Source: JAUWBF01 sp043815125
GTDB lineage: Bacteria > Verrucomicrobiota > Verrucomicrobiia > Opitutales > Opitutaceae
Assembly: GCA_043815125.1 (NCBI GenBank)
Contig: JBDRJH010000147.1
Span: 1 to 64,000 of the forward strand
Direction: 5' to 3'
DNA length: 64,000 nucleotides
In this document: in pieces, positions 17,327 to 25,420 of the stretch
Layout of the letters: every line of letters begins with the position of its first letter
Numbering within the stretch: the stretch's first letter is position 1
Notes under the pieces: generated by a model
Seen by the model: only the letters and a program-made list of their open reading frames with translations
Databases searched by the model: none
Told to the model about the DNA's origin: nothing
Position numbers and translations under genes: made by a program

Positions 17327-19728
17327 TGCACTACGACCTCGACCAGCGCACCGCCACCCTCGGCATCGGCGAGTTCTCCACGTTCGCCACCGGTCCCCGC
17401 GACGACACCGGCGGCGGCCACGCCGGACTCTGGCGCGCCCAACTCGGCTCCCATTGGCATCGCGAGCTGCAACTGCGCGCCACCGAGACCGAGCCCGCCG
17501 CCACCTTCGAGGTCCCCATCGAGGGCAAGATCGTGCACGCCGGCTGGATCATCAGCCTCGCCGGCCGCATGGACCAATACCTGCCCGGTCCGGCCGCCTC
17601 GCTCATCCGCGAAATCAAGACCACCCTGCGTCCCCTACCCCGCGCCGAGGACGAGCTTCGCGCCGAGCACCCCGACTACGTCGTCCAACTCGCCACCTAC
17701 CTCGCCCTCCACCGCATCGACCGGCCCGATCACCCCGTCAACGGCGAGCTCGTCTTCGTCGAGGCCGGCAGCGGACTCAGCCAGACCATCCGTCTCACCC
17801 GCGACGACGACCACCTCTTCCGCGCCCGGCTCGACCGCCTCACCGCGTTCCTCGACCTCCGCCTCGCCGCCCGCGAGCGCCTCCGCGGCCTGCGTTTCCA
17901 ACCGCCCTTCGCCACCCTGCGACCCGGCCAGGAAACCACCCGCGCCGACCTCACCGCCAACCTCGCCACGCACGACCGCATCCTCTTCACCGCCCCCACC
18001 GGCTTCGGCAAAACCGGTGTCCTCCTCGAGTGCGCGCTCGAACACCTCCGTGCCGGCCGCGCCCACCGCCTCGTCTACCTCACCGGCAAAGCCACCGGCC
18101 AACTCCAGGTCACCCGCACCCTCGCCGCCATGACCACCCCCGCACAAAGTAACCATAATGGTTACTTTGATCGCAATACTCCTGATTCCAGCGAGATGCG
18201 TGGCGTGCAAAACGGGGTGGCGACGTGGGTGATGCGTCCGAAGAAGGAACATTGCATCAACGCCACCTTCCACTGCACCCGCGACGCCTGCGGCTACCTG
18301 CACGACATCGAAGGACGCTGGGAGCGCGCCGGACTCGGGCGGTTTCTCCATTTTCAAAACCACGCCCGCGACCTGCCCGCCCTGCTCGCCGCCGGCAAAA
18401 ACGCCCGCGTCTGCCCCTACGAGATCACCCGCACCGCCCTGGCGTTTCAGGACGTCTGGGTCGGCGACTACAACTACGTCTTCGCACCCGCCAACCGCCG
18501 CATCTTCTTTGAACAACCCGGCTGGGAACCGGCCGACACCCTGCTCGTCATCGACGAGGCCCACAACCTGCCGCAACGCGTGGCCGACGCCCACTCGCAT
18601 CAGGTCAACGCCACCGACGCGCAGACCGTGCTGGCCGAACTCGACCATCACGACGTATCCACAGACTTGCTACGCGCCTGGGATACCTGGACCCGCCTGC
18701 TCGCCAACCTCGGCGCCTGCGACGAGCTCGACCTCATGCTGGAGGACGACGTGCACGACGCCGTGCGCACCGTGGCCGACCGGCTCGCCGGCGCGGCGCT
18801 CGACCCCGCCGCGCTCGGCCCCTTCGTCTGCGAACAGCTCTGGCGCCTGCCGGTGCTGGCCGAGTGGCTCGCGCGCGCCGACCTGCCGCGCCTGCTCTGG
18901 TCGCCGCGCTCCGGCGAGCTGCACTTCACCTGCCTCGACGCCTCGGCGGCCATCGCCGAGACGCTGGCCCCGTTCGGCGCGGTCGTCTTCGCCACCGCCA
19001 CGCCGGGCCCGGCGGGCGCGTTCGCCGCCGCCTGCGGCTTCGACGCGGAGACGCCACCCCGCCCGCTCGACGCGCACACGCCCTGGCGGGCCGACGCGTA
19101 TTCGGTGGGGTATGACGTCCGCGTCGACACCAGCTACCAAAAACGCGAGCGCCACCACGGCGACACCGCCGACGCCGTGGCGGAGCTGCATGCCGCCGCG
19201 CGCGGTCCGGTCGCGGTGTTTTTCCCCAGCTATGCCTACGCCGAGGCCATCGAACGGGCTCTACAGGCGCGCCACCCCGCGATGCGCGTCGCCCGCCAGC
19301 CCCGGCAGTCCGGCCTCGCCGCGCAGACCGACTGGATGGAGACCGCCCTGGCCTTCAACGACGCGCTCTTTCTCGTGCTCGGCAGCAGCTTCGCCGAGGG
19401 CATCGACGGGCTCGGCGGGCGCATCGGCCACGCCATAGTCGTCGGCCCCGCCCTGCCCGAGGTCAACGCCGTGCAACGCGCCAAGCAGTCCGCCATGCGC
19501 GGCGAGAGCCGCGAGGAGGCCTTTCGCCGCGTCTACCAAATCCCCGGTTTGCAAAAGGTGAACCAGGCCCTCGGGCGTCTGGTGCGCGCGCCCGGCCAGC
19601 ACGCCAAGGTCCTGCTGCACTGCCGCCGCTTCGTCGAGCCGGCCTACGCCGCGTTGCTCGCTCCGGAATACCAGTTCGGCGAAACCATCGCCACCGACGG
19701 CGATCTGGCCGCCTGGCTGGCGTCCTGA
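17326..19728 (+). CDS. RecB-type nuclease fused to an XPD/DinG-like Fe-S helicase
   Basis: An 800-residue fusion. Residues about 1-180 carry PD-(D/E)XK nuclease motifs of the RecB type: Asp83 in LAGRMDQ, Glu96 and Lys98 in IREIKTT, and Gln121/Tyr125 in VVQLATYL. The helicase follows: Walker A APTGFGKT (about 223-230), four cysteines fitting an XPD-type Fe-S cluster (KEHCINATFHCTRDAC and later VCPYEITR), the DEAH box in LVIDEAHNLPQ (about 409), and C-terminal motifs including LGSSFAEGIDG and the arginine motif in QALGRLVRAPGQ. The likely job is DNA unwinding with strand cleavage in repair. A low-GC stretch with a palindrome lies between motif Ia and the Fe-S cluster. The gene is coupled to the recO-like gene by a one-base overlap. 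Confidence 0.85.
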   Translation: MHYDLDQRTATLGIGEFSTFATGPRDDTGGGHAGLWRAQLGSHWHRELQLRATETEPAATFEVPIEGKIVHAGWIISLAGRMDQYLPGPAASLIREIKTTLRPLPRAEDELRAEHPDYVVQLATYLALHRIDRPDHPVNGELVFVEAGSGLSQTIRLTRDDDHLFRARLDRLTAFLDLRLAARERLRGLRFQPPFATLRPGQETTRADLTANLATHDRILFTAPTGFGKTGVLLECALEHLRAGRAHRLVYLTGKATGQLQVTRTLAAMTTPAQSNHNGYFDRNTPDSSEMRGVQNGVATWVMRPKKEHCINATFHCTRDACGYLHDIEGRWERAGLGRFLHFQNHARDLPALLAAGKNARVCPYEITRTALAFQDVWVGDYNYVFAPANRRIFFEQPGWEPADTLLVIDEAHNLPQRVADAHSHQVNATDAQTVLAELDHHDVSTDLLRAWDTWTRLLANLGACDELDLMLEDDVHDAVRTVADRLAGAALDPAALGPFVCEQLWRLPVLAEWLARADLPRLLWSPRSGELHFTCLDASAAIAETLAPFGAVVFATATPGPAGAFAAACGFDAETPPRPLDAHTPWRADAYSVGYDVRVDTSYQKRERHHGDTADAVAELHAAARGPVAVFFPSYAYAEAIERALQARHPAMRVARQPRQSGLAAQTDWMETALAFNDALFLVLGSSFAEGIDGLGGRIGHAIVVGPALPEVNAVQRAKQSAMRGESREEAFRRVYQIPGLQKVNQALGRLVRAPGQHAKVLLHCRRFVEPAYAALLAPEYQFGETIATDGDLAAWLAS
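18145..18169. repeat. Perfect 12-bp-arm palindrome inside the helicase gene
   Basis: CAAAGTAACCAT, one central A, then ATGGTTACTTTG: a perfect inverted repeat. It lies in a locally AT-rich segment of an otherwise GC-rich gene and is read through in frame (residues about 274-282). Confidence 0.85.
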
Positions 19729-19746
19729 ACGGCCCGGGCACAAAAA

Positions 19747-19770
19747 AACCGGCGATGTTCGCCGGTTAAA
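19747..19770 (+). terminator. Terminator after the helicase gene
   Basis: A 9-bp stem (AACCGGCGA/TCGCCGGTT) with a 3-base loop, flanked by an A-run on the left and TTAAAAATAA on the right, 19 bp after the helicase stop. The A/T flanks suit termination in both directions. Confidence 0.75.
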
Positions 19771-19777
19771 AATAAGT

Positions 19778-19819
19778 TGGCCGGTCACCTACCCCTAAGT
19801 GACCGGCCATTTGCTTTCT
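19778..19819. terminator. Second hairpin, tandem with the first
   Basis: An 11-bp perfect stem (TGGCCGGTCAC/GTGACCGGCCA) with a 10-base loop, followed by TTTGCTTTCTT. It sits between the convergent helicase gene and the type II secretion operon and probably backs up termination of one or both. The rest of the gap to 19947 is AT-rich and shows no gene. Confidence 0.7.
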
Positions 19820-19947
19820 TAGTTACCCCAAAAATGCCACTCGCTAAGCGAGGGCACACAGGGACAAGACGTCTTCCGCTCTCTATCGTCAATGTTTTCT
19901 TTGCAGATTTCTTAAAAAAACACAGCGGTTAATACAGCAATCCGGAT

Positions 19948-20466
19948 TTACTTAACCAACTCCACCGAGGCGATTTGCATACGCACGTTCAGCGCGCCGG
20001 AGCCTCCGTCGGCCTGCAACGTCATCTGCTCAAGCCCCAGATAAGGAGAACGTTCCGCCAGCGCCGTGTAGAAGCGGATGACCGCGCCGAAGTCCGCCCG
20101 GCGGCTGGAAACCTGCAACGTATGAAACGCGAACTGGCTGGTGCGTTGGGTCCGGGGCGGGTCGGTATTGACGGCCAGGCCGGCCTGGCTGGCCAACGCC
20201 ATGACTTCGGCGACGAGCGCGGTGGAGTCGTAGGTGCGGCTGGGGTCGAGGTTTTGCACCGCCAGGGCGGCGGCGCCCTCGATGGTCTGACGGTTGTCCA
20301 GCCAGACCTGCTGGGCGTCCAGCTCGGCGCCGACGGTGCGCAGCTCGCGCGTGGTGCCGGTCAGCCGCTCGCCGGCCGAACTGATCCAAATGATCGCGGC
20401 GGCCAGCACGAAGACGACCATCAACACTTTTTCACGGGCCACGCGGGCCAGGAACCAGGCTTTCAC
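19948..20466 (-). CDS. Type II secretion GspM-like protein
   Basis: A 172-residue bitopic protein: a short cytoplasmic N-terminus, one helix (about residues 13-30, VLMVVFVLAAAIIWIS), a coiled-coil-like segment and a ferredoxin-like C-terminal domain (FAFHTLQVSSRRADFGAVIR, RSPYLGLEQMTL). This matches the size and topology of GspM/PilO-type inner-membrane platform proteins. It is the last gene of the operon and overlaps the GspL-like gene by 4 bp. Sequence similarity to GspM is weak, so the call leans on position and topology. Confidence 0.7.
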   Translation of the reverse strand: MKAWFLARVAREKVLMVVFVLAAAIIWISSAGERLTGTTRELRTVGAELDAQQVWLDNRQTIEGAAALAVQNLDPSRTYDSTALVAEVMALASQAGLAVNTDPPRTQRTSQFAFHTLQVSSRRADFGAVIRFYTALAERSPYLGLEQMTLQADGGSGALNVRMQIASVELVK

Positions 20467-21596
20467 AGGGCACCTCCCTCTTCGCCGGACTCGACGGCCT
20501 TGAAGGCGTCGGTGCGGAAATCCAGTGACAACACAAAGCTGGTCTGACCGTCGCGGGCGCGAATGTCGCGGGTCGCGACCGAGGCAATCTCCGGCAGGGC
20601 GCGCAGGGTGTTTTCGTAGGAACCGACGTCGGCGGCGTTACCGGTGCGGGCCTCGATCTCGAGACCGTGCACGCCGCGGGTGACGGTGCGTTGAAACTGG
20701 ATCGAGTCGGGCCGGCCGGGGTTGATGGCCGCCAGCATCTCCATCGGCATGAGCCGGCGCTCGCCCAGCTCGGCGATGCGGGAGACCAGGGTCTGCGCCG
20801 TCTCGATGCGTTGCACATCGGGCGTCTGCGCCTGCACGCGTCCCGCCAGCGAACCGGTCCGCCAGCGCAACGCTCCCGCGGTGACATCGAGCACGGCCGC
20901 CAGCACCAACAGCGCGGCCGCGATCTGCAAACCGCGCCAAAGCCACTGGTCGCGGCGGGCGGTGCGGCGACGGGCCTCCAGAAAATCGTCGTCGCGCACG
21001 TCGGCCAGATCGGCGGCCTCGGCGGCGATGACCAGCGGCGCGGCCTCCCCGAGGCCAAGCTCGATGCGGCCGTCGTCGGTCGAGCGGGCAAACAGCTCGC
21101 CGTCGACCTCGCGCACGCGCGGCACGCGGTCCAAACCAGCGCGGGCGGCGGCCTCGGCCACGAGCGCCTCGGGGGCGGCGTCCGCGCGGACCAGCACAGC
21201 GGCGGGCAACGGGTTGTCACCGGTGCGGATGACGATCGTTAACCGGCCTTCGGCGCGATGTAGCTCGGCGACCGTTTCCGGTTCGCGCGGACCGCACAGC
21301 GCGAGAAAGTCCGGCAGCACCGCGGCGGCGCGGTCCCACTCGTCGGTCGCGATGCGCTTGCGGTAGGCCGCGTAGACCAGCGCGGCGGAGCGGTCCTCGG
21401 CGACCAGCGCGCCCCAGTAAAGCTGGGCGGGGGCGAACGGCGAGAGCCCCTCGAGGGCGAGCTCGATTTGCGGGCCGGCCTCGGTGTCGGCGGCGAGCGG
21501 GATGCGACGCACAAAAAAACAATCGCCCGGCACCGGCACGATGGCAGGAGGCGGCGGAGGCGCGGGCAAAAGGGCGGTCAGCTTGGGAAGCGGCAT
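20463..21596 (-). CDS. Type II secretion GspL/PilN-like protein
   Basis: A 377-residue protein. The N-terminal 210 residues form a cytoplasmic domain reminiscent of the actin-like PilM/GspL fold, though reduced. One helix follows (about 222-240, GLQIAAALLVLAAVLDVTAG) and then a PilN-like periplasmic ferredoxin-type domain that ends with SFVLSLDFRT. GspL links the secretion ATPase to the inner-membrane platform. The start at 21596 (MPLPKLTALL) follows the GspK stop by one base. Operon position (after K, before the M-like gene) supports the call. Confidence 0.72.
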   Translation of the reverse strand: MPLPKLTALLPAPPPPPAIVPVPGDCFFVRRIPLAADTEAGPQIELALEGLSPFAPAQLYWGALVAEDRSAALVYAAYRKRIATDEWDRAAAVLPDFLALCGPREPETVAELHRAEGRLTIVIRTGDNPLPAAVLVRADAAPEALVAEAAARAGLDRVPRVREVDGELFARSTDDGRIELGLGEAAPLVIAAEAADLADVRDDDFLEARRRTARRDQWLWRGLQIAAALLVLAAVLDVTAGALRWRTGSLAGRVQAQTPDVQRIETAQTLVSRIAELGERRLMPMEMLAAINPGRPDSIQFQRTVTRGVHGLEIEARTGNAADVGSYENTLRALPEIASVATRDIRARDGQTSFVLSLDFRTDAFKAVESGEEGGAL

Positions 21597-21597
21597 G

Positions 21598-22695
21598 TCA
21601 GGGGAGTTCGGCCCGGGGGGCGTGGTCTTCGTGAATTTCCAGAATTTGAAAGGGGTAGTCCAACCTTTCCTCCGCGGCTGCCGGAGCGGCACCGGACGCC
21701 TCATTGGGGGCGTTGATGGCTGAACCATTGCCCGACGGAGACGGCAGCGCCTCGGGGAAGGTTACCGCGGGGTCCACCGCGACCAGCGCGACGAGCCGCA
21801 GGGTGGACGCGCCCTCGCGCACATGGACGATGATGCGCAGCAGGTGCATATCGACGCCGAAGCCGTCCAGCGGGGCGTTGCCGCCGACCAGTTCCTGAAC
21901 CTCGCGCGTGGTCCGGAAATAGGCGGGACGCCCCGGCGGACGTCCCAGGGAGCCGTCGACGTAGCCGCGCAGGTTGGCGACCTGCACCAGATCGAGGGTG
22001 TTCGCGGTGAGCAGGACCTCGGGAGCGGCGTTGATGTTGGTGTCGGGGAAATCGTAGAGGGAAACACTCTCGCGAAAGGCCTGCGCGAGCGGCGTGGGCT
22101 CGCCCTCGGGCGTGTAGAAAAAGTCGCGCGCCACGGTGATGGCCCGGATTTCCTCGAAGGAACGCAGGGAACGGTTGGCCGGCTGATGGGCGGGCGTCTC
22201 GCGCTTGTAGGCGTCGGGCGCGGACTCCCAGTTGATCGGGGTGTATTCGGCGTCGGTCCAGGACTTAAAGGCGTCGGCCACCCGCTCGGAGTCGTAGACG
22301 GACAGGCCGAGCGTCTCGAAGAGCACCTGCAGTCGGCGAAAGTCGGCCCTGGGCAACGACAGCTTGCCGCTCTCGTCCTCGAAGGAGATCGCGACCTCCA
22401 CGCCCTCGCGCGGCTCGATGCCGGCGTAGCCGTAGGGGTCCGCCCAACCCTGCTCCGGAGACTGGAGCTTCTCGTCGTCGACGGCGCGGATCTGCGCGAT
22501 GACCGCGAGTGTGGTCTCGAGCGCGGAGTAGGCGTCGGCGCGCAGGTGGCGCTGGTCGGCGGCGCGGGTCGCGAGAGTCAGCTCCAGCGAGCTTTCCTCG
22601 ATGAACTTCACGAGCATGAAGCCGGCCAGCATGATCGTGACGAGCACGAGCACGATGACGGAGCCGCGCCGGGAACCGCGCCGGTTCAATACCAT
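21598..22695 (-). CDS. gspK: Type II secretion minor pseudopilin GspK
   Basis: A 365-residue GspK. It has a basic leader ending RRG, then a hydrophobic helix SVIVLVLVTIMLAGFMLVKF without the Glu5 of other pseudopilins, as is usual for GspK. The large alpha-domain includes SLPRADFRRLQVLFETLGLS, and a conserved NINAAPEVLLTANTL segment (about residues 220-235) is typical of GspK. It caps the pseudopilus tip together with GspI and GspJ. It overlaps gspJ by 10 bp. A Pro/Ala-rich C-terminal extension (about 320-350) is not part of the common core. Confidence 0.9.
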   Translation of the reverse strand: MVLNRRGSRRGSVIVLVLVTIMLAGFMLVKFIEESSLELTLATRAADQRHLRADAYSALETTLAVIAQIRAVDDEKLQSPEQGWADPYGYAGIEPREGVEVAISFEDESGKLSLPRADFRRLQVLFETLGLSVYDSERVADAFKSWTDAEYTPINWESAPDAYKRETPAHQPANRSLRSFEEIRAITVARDFFYTPEGEPTPLAQAFRESVSLYDFPDTNINAAPEVLLTANTLDLVQVANLRGYVDGSLGRPPGRPAYFRTTREVQELVGGNAPLDGFGVDMHLLRIIVHVREGASTLRLVALVAVDPAVTFPEALPSPSGNGSAINAPNEASGAAPAAAEERLDYPFQILEIHEDHAPRAELP

Positions 22696-23339
22696 GTGGC
22701 CCCCTCCCCGCGCACGGGCACCTCGACGACGTGCTCGGCGGTGTATTCACCTTGTTGATACCCGATGCGCAGGCGCCCTGGCAGCGCGAAGGCGCCGTTG
22801 GCGTCGCGGGTGATCTCGGCCTCGGTCTTCCAGCGTTTGAAGGACTCGTCGTAGTAGTCGTAGGCGAGCGTGACGACAAACGGCGAGACGACCGCGATGC
22901 GCGGCGTGTCCTCGCCGAAGCGTTCCTCCAGGCGCGACTGCCAGCTGAGCGCGAGTCCGGCGCGCTCGACCACGCCGAGCGCGACCTCGACGTCGGGCAG
23001 CGGCTTGTCGGGCCAGGCGAACAGACGGCTGCCCGCGGCGAGCACGAAGGTGATGCGCGGCTGGGCGAGGCCGTAGGTCTGGGCGACCTCCTTGACCTCG
23101 AGGCCGGAGCCGGCGGCGCCGAACGCGGCGTCCTCCAGCAGTTGCGTGACGTGGCGGGTGACGGCGCGGGCGTGCTGGTCGAACAGGCGGCGGTCGCGGT
23201 TGTGCCCCCAGACCTCGGCCATGGAGAAGACGAAGACGTTGAGGGCGACCAGCAGGCCGCCGAGCAGCGCCAGCGAGAGCAGCACCTCGAGCAGGGTGAA
23301 TCCACGTTTTGGATACGCGCGGGCGGCGATGGTCTTCAT
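22686..23339 (-). CDS. gspJ: Type II secretion minor pseudopilin GspJ
   Basis: A 217-residue pseudopilin. The prepilin-peptidase site is KRG^FTLLEVLLSLALLGG with Glu at position +5. The globular part has the length and pattern of GspJ, and the gene sits between gspI and gspK. The start at 23339 (MKTIAARAYPKRG) overlaps the gspI stop by 4 bp. Together with I and K it forms the tip complex of the pseudopilus. Confidence 0.87.
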   Translation of the reverse strand: MKTIAARAYPKRGFTLLEVLLSLALLGGLLVALNVFVFSMAEVWGHNRDRRLFDQHARAVTRHVTQLLEDAAFGAAGSGLEVKEVAQTYGLAQPRITFVLAAGSRLFAWPDKPLPDVEVALGVVERAGLALSWQSRLEERFGEDTPRIAVVSPFVVTLAYDYYDESFKRWKTEAEITRDANGAFALPGRLRIGYQQGEYTAEHVVEVPVRGEGATWY

Positions 23340-23785
23340 AGCCGGGCGCGCTCCTCGTCGAGGCGGCGCTTGGCGTCGTCGAGCAGTTGCTTGCGGTCGG
23401 CCTCGACCGACCAGGTGGGGCGCAGGAGGGTGTGAACCTCGGTATGATCCTCGGCGGAGCCGCCGTCGGCCGCGGGCACCTCGACCTCCAGCGTGACGGT
23501 GAACAGGTCGGCGACCGGCAGGGGCTCGATCTCGGCGCGCCAGCGGGCGGTGCGTTCGTCGGCGAGCACGACCTCGCCACCGGTCTCGGCGGCGTCGAGT
23601 TTGGGCTCGGCCAGCAGGGCGCGCCGGGCGAGGCGCAGGGCCTCGTCCTGCGGCTCGGTGCGGCGCAGGGCGTCGTGCGCGAGGATGAGGTTGACGTAGG
23701 CCGCCCCAAGTGCGACGGCGGCGAGCGCGAAGACCGCCAGGCTGACCAGCACCTCGACGAGGGTGAATGCGCGCGCGCGGCTCAT
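23336..23785 (-). CDS. gspI: Type II secretion minor pseudopilin GspI
   Basis: A 149-residue pseudopilin starting MSRARAFTLVEVLVSLAVFA. The residue before the cleavage point is Ala instead of the usual Gly, and Glu5 is kept. The globular domain has the GspI size. The ATG at 23785 overlaps the gspH stop by 4 bp; a longer open frame upstream is not needed. The C-terminus is rich in charged residues (DDAKRRLDEERARL). Confidence 0.82.
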   Translation of the reverse strand: MSRARAFTLVEVLVSLAVFALAAVALGAAYVNLILAHDALRRTEPQDEALRLARRALLAEPKLDAAETGGEVVLADERTARWRAEIEPLPVADLFTVTLEVEVPAADGGSAEDHTEVHTLLRPTWSVEADRKQLLDDAKRRLDEERARL

Positions 23786-24285
23786 GGCTGATTGCCGACG
23801 GGCGGTTGCGGGGAGCAGGTCCACGGGTCGATGGTCTCGACGCGGCGCACCTGGCCGCGGCGAATCTGCACGCGCACGGGATCGCAGGTGCCGTCGGGGT
23901 AGAAGCGCAGACGTTCGAGCGGGGTTTCCTCCAGCTGCCCGCCGAGCAGGACGGCCTGGTCGAGCTGCGGCTTGAGCAGGCGCACCGAGACGCCTTCGCG
24001 CTCGGGCAGGATGAGCGTGTCGGCCTCGTTCCAGACGAAGGCCGCGCCGTCTTCCACGGCGGCGACCTCGATGATGCGGTTTTCCTGCACGGCCTGGCGG
24101 CGCACGGTCTGGAACATCGAGAGCAGGGCCTGCTCGGGGCTTTGTTCGCGGGAGTGATCGAGCAGGTTGCCGGCGCCGCCAATGAAGAGCGCGCCGAACA
24201 GGGCGAAGAGCGAGAGGACGAGCAGCACCTCCACCAGTGTGAAGGCGGGGGCGCGGTCGCGGCGGCTCGGGAGGCGCGGGATCAC
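23782..24285 (-). CDS. gspH: Type II secretion minor pseudopilin GspH
   Basis: A 167-residue pseudopilin with the N-methylation motif APA^FTLVEVLLVLSLFALF, again with Ala where Gly is expected before the cleavage site. The globular part includes ENRIIEVAAVEDGAAFVWNE and FYPDGTCDPVRVQI, which fits the GspH beta-sheet domain (the FYPDG-type segment is typical). Overlaps of 4 bp with gspG and gspI show tight coupling. Confidence 0.82.
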   Translation of the reverse strand: MIPRLPSRRDRAPAFTLVEVLLVLSLFALFGALFIGGAGNLLDHSREQSPEQALLSMFQTVRRQAVQENRIIEVAAVEDGAAFVWNEADTLILPEREGVSVRLLKPQLDQAVLLGGQLEETPLERLRFYPDGTCDPVRVQIRRGQVRRVETIDPWTCSPQPPVGNQP

Positions 24286-24740
24286 CAGTTGCCGATGTCG
24301 TCCGGCGTGTCGGCGACCTTATCCTTGCCCTTCGAGAAGAGGTCGTAGCCGCCGGCGTTGGGATTGTTCTTGGCCGGATAACGATACTGATAGGGCTCGC
24401 CCCAGGGGTCGAGCGGCACGCCGCCGCCGGTGGTGATCTCGATGTAGGGGCCCTTCCAGCGGTCGGCGCGGCCGGCGGGCGGCGTGATCAGCGCCTGCAG
24501 GCCCTCGGCGGTCGAAGGGTAGTCGCCGAGGTCGATGCGGTAGCGCACGAGGGGCGTCTTCATGGACTCGCTGACGAAGAGCCTGGACACGGATTCCTGG
24601 CTGCCGCCGAAGATGCCGTCGACCTTGGTCGCGAGCACGCCGACCAGCAGGCCGAGAATGGCGAGGACCAGCAGCACCTCGACGAGGGTGAAGCCGCGGC
24701 GGACGGAGGAAAGGGAACGGGGAATGCGTTGGGTGAACAT
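24282..24740 (-). CDS. gspG: Type II secretion major pseudopilin GspG
   Basis: A 152-residue major pseudopilin. The leader ends RRG^FTLVEVLLVLAILGLLVG with a canonical Gly-Phe cleavage site and Glu5. The C-terminal half has the GspG signature: LGDYPSTAEGLQALITPP, KGPYI, DPWGEPYQYRYP and DLFSKGKD, with the calcium-site region near the end. It forms the pseudopilus shaft. The start at 24740 (MFTQRIPRSL) gives a normal-length leader. gspC, D, E and F are not in this operon. Confidence 0.95.
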   Translation of the reverse strand: MFTQRIPRSLSSVRRGFTLVEVLLVLAILGLLVGVLATKVDGIFGGSQESVSRLFVSESMKTPLVRYRIDLGDYPSTAEGLQALITPPAGRADRWKGPYIEITTGGGVPLDPWGEPYQYRYPAKNNPNAGGYDLFSKGKDKVADTPDDIGNW

Positions 24741-24756
24741 GACGGTAATGGGAAAA

Positions 24757-25284
24757 TCACTGGCCGGTGGCGTTGGCCGCGGCGGCCTGCCGGAGCGCCC
24801 GGCGGCGGCGGACCTCGGCGGCGACGGCCTCGAGGCGACGGGCGTCGGCGACGTTGTTGACGGTGGGCCGCCCGCGGTCGTGGTTGTTGCCGTTGTTCGT
24901 GAGCGCGACCGGTGCGGGCACGGCGCCGGCCAGGATGTTGGCCTGCTTGAGGAGGAGTTCGTAGGTGCGCCCGCCGTGGCTGACGACCAGACGGTGCGCT
25001 TCGTCGTCGTAGCTGGAAACGGTGATGCCGCTCTGGTTGTCCGCGTCGTCCTCGGCCACCCAGTGGCCACGCTGGGCGGAGGGATCAAACACGCTGAAAT
25101 ACCGGCGGCCATCCTCGACGATGAGGCTGCGAAACTCGAGCGGCGCCTCGGCGGCGGGCACGGTGGTCGATTCGGCGACGGGCGGACGACCAAACGGCGA
25201 GTTGTCCAACAGCGGCTGCAAGTCGGCGCCGCACAGGGCGGATGCGGCCGGCAACAGGACAACGGTGAGCAGGGGGAATTTCAC
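24757..25284 (-). CDS. Exported protein heading the type II secretion operon (possible GspC-like)
   Basis: A 175-residue protein with a signal-like N-terminus (MKFPLLTVVLLPAASALCGA). A beta-rich domain at about residues 48-110 (EFRSLIVEDGRRYFSVFDP, VSSYDDEAHRLVVSHGGRTY) is followed by an Asn- and Arg-rich tail. It is the first gene of the operon, 16 bp before gspG. The beta-rich domain could correspond to the GspC/PilP homology region that contacts the secretin, but the protein lacks a clear N-terminal anchor beyond the signal, so that is only a hypothesis. Confidence 0.6.
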   Translation of the reverse strand: MKFPLLTVVLLPAASALCGADLQPLLDNSPFGRPPVAESTTVPAAEAPLEFRSLIVEDGRRYFSVFDPSAQRGHWVAEDDADNQSGITVSSYDDEAHRLVVSHGGRTYELLLKQANILAGAVPAPVALTNNGNNHDRGRPTVNNVADARRLEAVAAEVRRRRALRQAAAANATGQ

Positions 25285-25420
25285 GGGACGTAAATAGGGG
25301 CAGCTCGGAATCCGGCTGGCAATAGCAACCTAGACGCCTCTTCAGACGAAAAAGTTTCCCGCGCCATACGGTTTTTCAAGATTGGTCACGCCCGTGCGTT
25401 CTGCAAAGTCGCGACGCATC

